Shown piece by piece: positions 15,446 through 16,264 of a stretch of DNA of 16,264 bases. The DNA is from JALSHZ01 sp964614535 (GTDB lineage: Bacteria; Pseudomonadota; Gammaproteobacteria; UWMA-0217): positions 1-16,264 of the forward strand of contig CAZTOZ010000052.1 of assembly GCA_964614535.1 (NCBI GenBank). Reading direction: 5' to 3'. Made by a program: the position numbers and the translations under genes. The first letter of the stretch is position 1; each line of letters begins with the position of its first letter. Under the pieces are notes generated by a model. It did not search any database. It was given only the letters and a program-made list of their open reading frames with translations, and had not been told where the DNA came from.

Positions 15446-16264
15446 ATGAATAAAACATTTCGCATACTCAGCCTGGACGGTGGAGGTGCGCGGGGGTTCT
15501 TATCCGCTGCTATCTTGGCTAATGTTGAAAAGCTCATCGCCAAGTCTGATGACCAAGACCTTCCGCTTGGAAATCACTTCGATCTGATCGTAGGTACATC
15601 GACAGGAGCAATATTGGCCGCTGGTTTGTCTATTGGTCTTCATGCCAGTGAGTTGTACGAGCTCTATAGAGAAAATCTCCCGTATATTTTTTCGAAGCCG
15701 AGATATCGTCCGTTTGGATTTTTTCGCTCAAAGTATTCGTCGGCGCGCCTACGAGAAGTCCTGTCGAAGGAAAGCTTGTTTGGTTCCAAGTCGCTTGAAG
15801 ATGTGAAGACGGATTTGTGTCTTGTATCAGTCGCTTTGCAGAATGGGCAGCCTCGTCTTTATAAATCAGGATACTTTGATCGCAATGCGCCCAGAATGGA
15901 TGAAAAGTTGGTCGACGCTGTTTTGGCCAGTGCAGCTGCGCCTACCTTTTTCCCACCCAAGGGTAACATGGATTATTCTGGTTTGCTGGTCGATGGGGGG
16001 GTATGCGCGAACAATCCGTCGCTCATTGGATTGGTAGACGCTTTTCATTTTGAACGTGCCAGCCTTAGTCGGCATACGGCTCCTCCTGTCCGCTTTGATG
16101 ATATTGTTTTGCTGTCTGTTGGAACAGGTTCTCGTGCAGCCTTGCCTTTCAACGCACCTGACCTGAAAAGAGGGGGAATTTTGCACTGGATGGCTCCACG
16201 ACTATTACGTGGTATGGTTGCCAGGGAACCGCTTTCCGTTCCTTTGATTGAACTGGTTCTTGAG
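15446..16264 (+). CDS. Patatin-like phospholipase, possibly CapV-like defence effector (3' end beyond window)
   Basis: The first 273 residues of a patatin-fold acyl hydrolase, expected to release fatty acids from membrane phospholipids. The oxyanion-hole motif is DGGGARG (11-17), the nucleophile is S52 in GTSTG (50-54), and the catalytic aspartate is D183 in DGG (183-185), so the Ser-Asp dyad is intact. There is no signal peptide or membrane segment. The arrangement, including FDLIVGTSTGAILAAGLSIG (45-64), resembles the cyclic-nucleotide-activated effector CapV of CBASS systems, but stand-alone patatin-like proteins share it and the deciding partner genes lie to the right of the window. G+C is about 40-50%, with codons such as ATA, AGA and TTA that the neighbours avoid, suggesting horizontal transfer. 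The ATG at 15446 gives the usual short run to DGGG; the ribosome site is weak. Confidence 0.88.
   Translation, partial: MNKTFRILSLDGGGARGFLSAAILANVEKLIAKSDDQDLPLGNHFDLIVGTSTGAILAAGLSIGLHASELYELYRENLPYIFSKPRYRPFGFFRSKYSSARLREVLSKESLFGSKSLEDVKTDLCLVSVALQNGQPRLYKSGYFDRNAPRMDEKLVDAVLASAAAPTFFPPKGNMDYSGLLVDGGVCANNPSLIGLVDAFHFERASLSRHTAPPVRFDDIVLLSVGTGSRAALPFNAPDLKRGGILHWMAPRLLRGMVAREPLSVPLIELVLE

Overview
The window is high-GC chromosomal DNA (roughly 65-70% G+C by eye) from positions 1 to about 15,050, followed by a clearly AT-richer segment to the end. The gene content (a MoxR/DUF58/VWA 'Bat' cluster with DUF4381, a CpdA-type phosphodiesterase, an O-antigen-ligase-type membrane protein, a Mo/W NAD-linked formate dehydrogenase and mobA) fits a Gram-negative proteobacterium, most likely a gammaproteobacterium. 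That placement is inference, since no rRNA or single-copy marker is present.

Region 1 (1-5010, minus strand) is a tightly overlapped operon: MoxR ATPase, DUF58 protein, DUF4381 protein, BatA-like VWA protein, and a BatB-like VWA protein fused to a TPR region. Successive genes overlap by 1-8 bases, so they are surely co-transcribed. The last gene runs off the left edge inside a perfect (CAG CAA)n tract that encodes at least 38 glutamines in a row.

Region 2 (5177-9379) holds an FmdE-like protein (minus) behind a recognisable FNR-type promoter, a small unknown protein (plus), a CpdA-like phosphodiesterase (minus), an O-antigen-ligase-family membrane protein (minus) and a divergent capsular-polysaccharide-type glycosyltransferase (plus). 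The last two suggest cell-surface glycan work. They diverge from a short intergenic region with an extended -10 motif on each strand.

Region 3 (9485-15003) centres on formate metabolism. On the minus strand a fused gamma-beta subunit (NuoE-NuoF type) overlaps the catalytic alpha subunit of an NAD+-dependent formate dehydrogenase. mobA, which makes the guanylated molybdenum cofactor such an enzyme needs, lies close by, separated only by a small cytoplasmic SNase-like nuclease gene on the plus strand. Two dyads sharing the half-site CCGGTAT/ATACCGG lie at the formate dehydrogenase promoter end.

Region 4 (about 15,050-16,264) drops to about 40-50% G+C. It starts with about 400 bp lacking a convincing gene and then enters a patatin-like phospholipase that is cut off by the right edge. 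The composition shift and the CapV-like look of the protein suggest the edge of an acquired island, possibly a defence locus. The decisive neighbours are outside the window.

No tRNA, rRNA, CRISPR array, insertion sequence or transposase was recognised.
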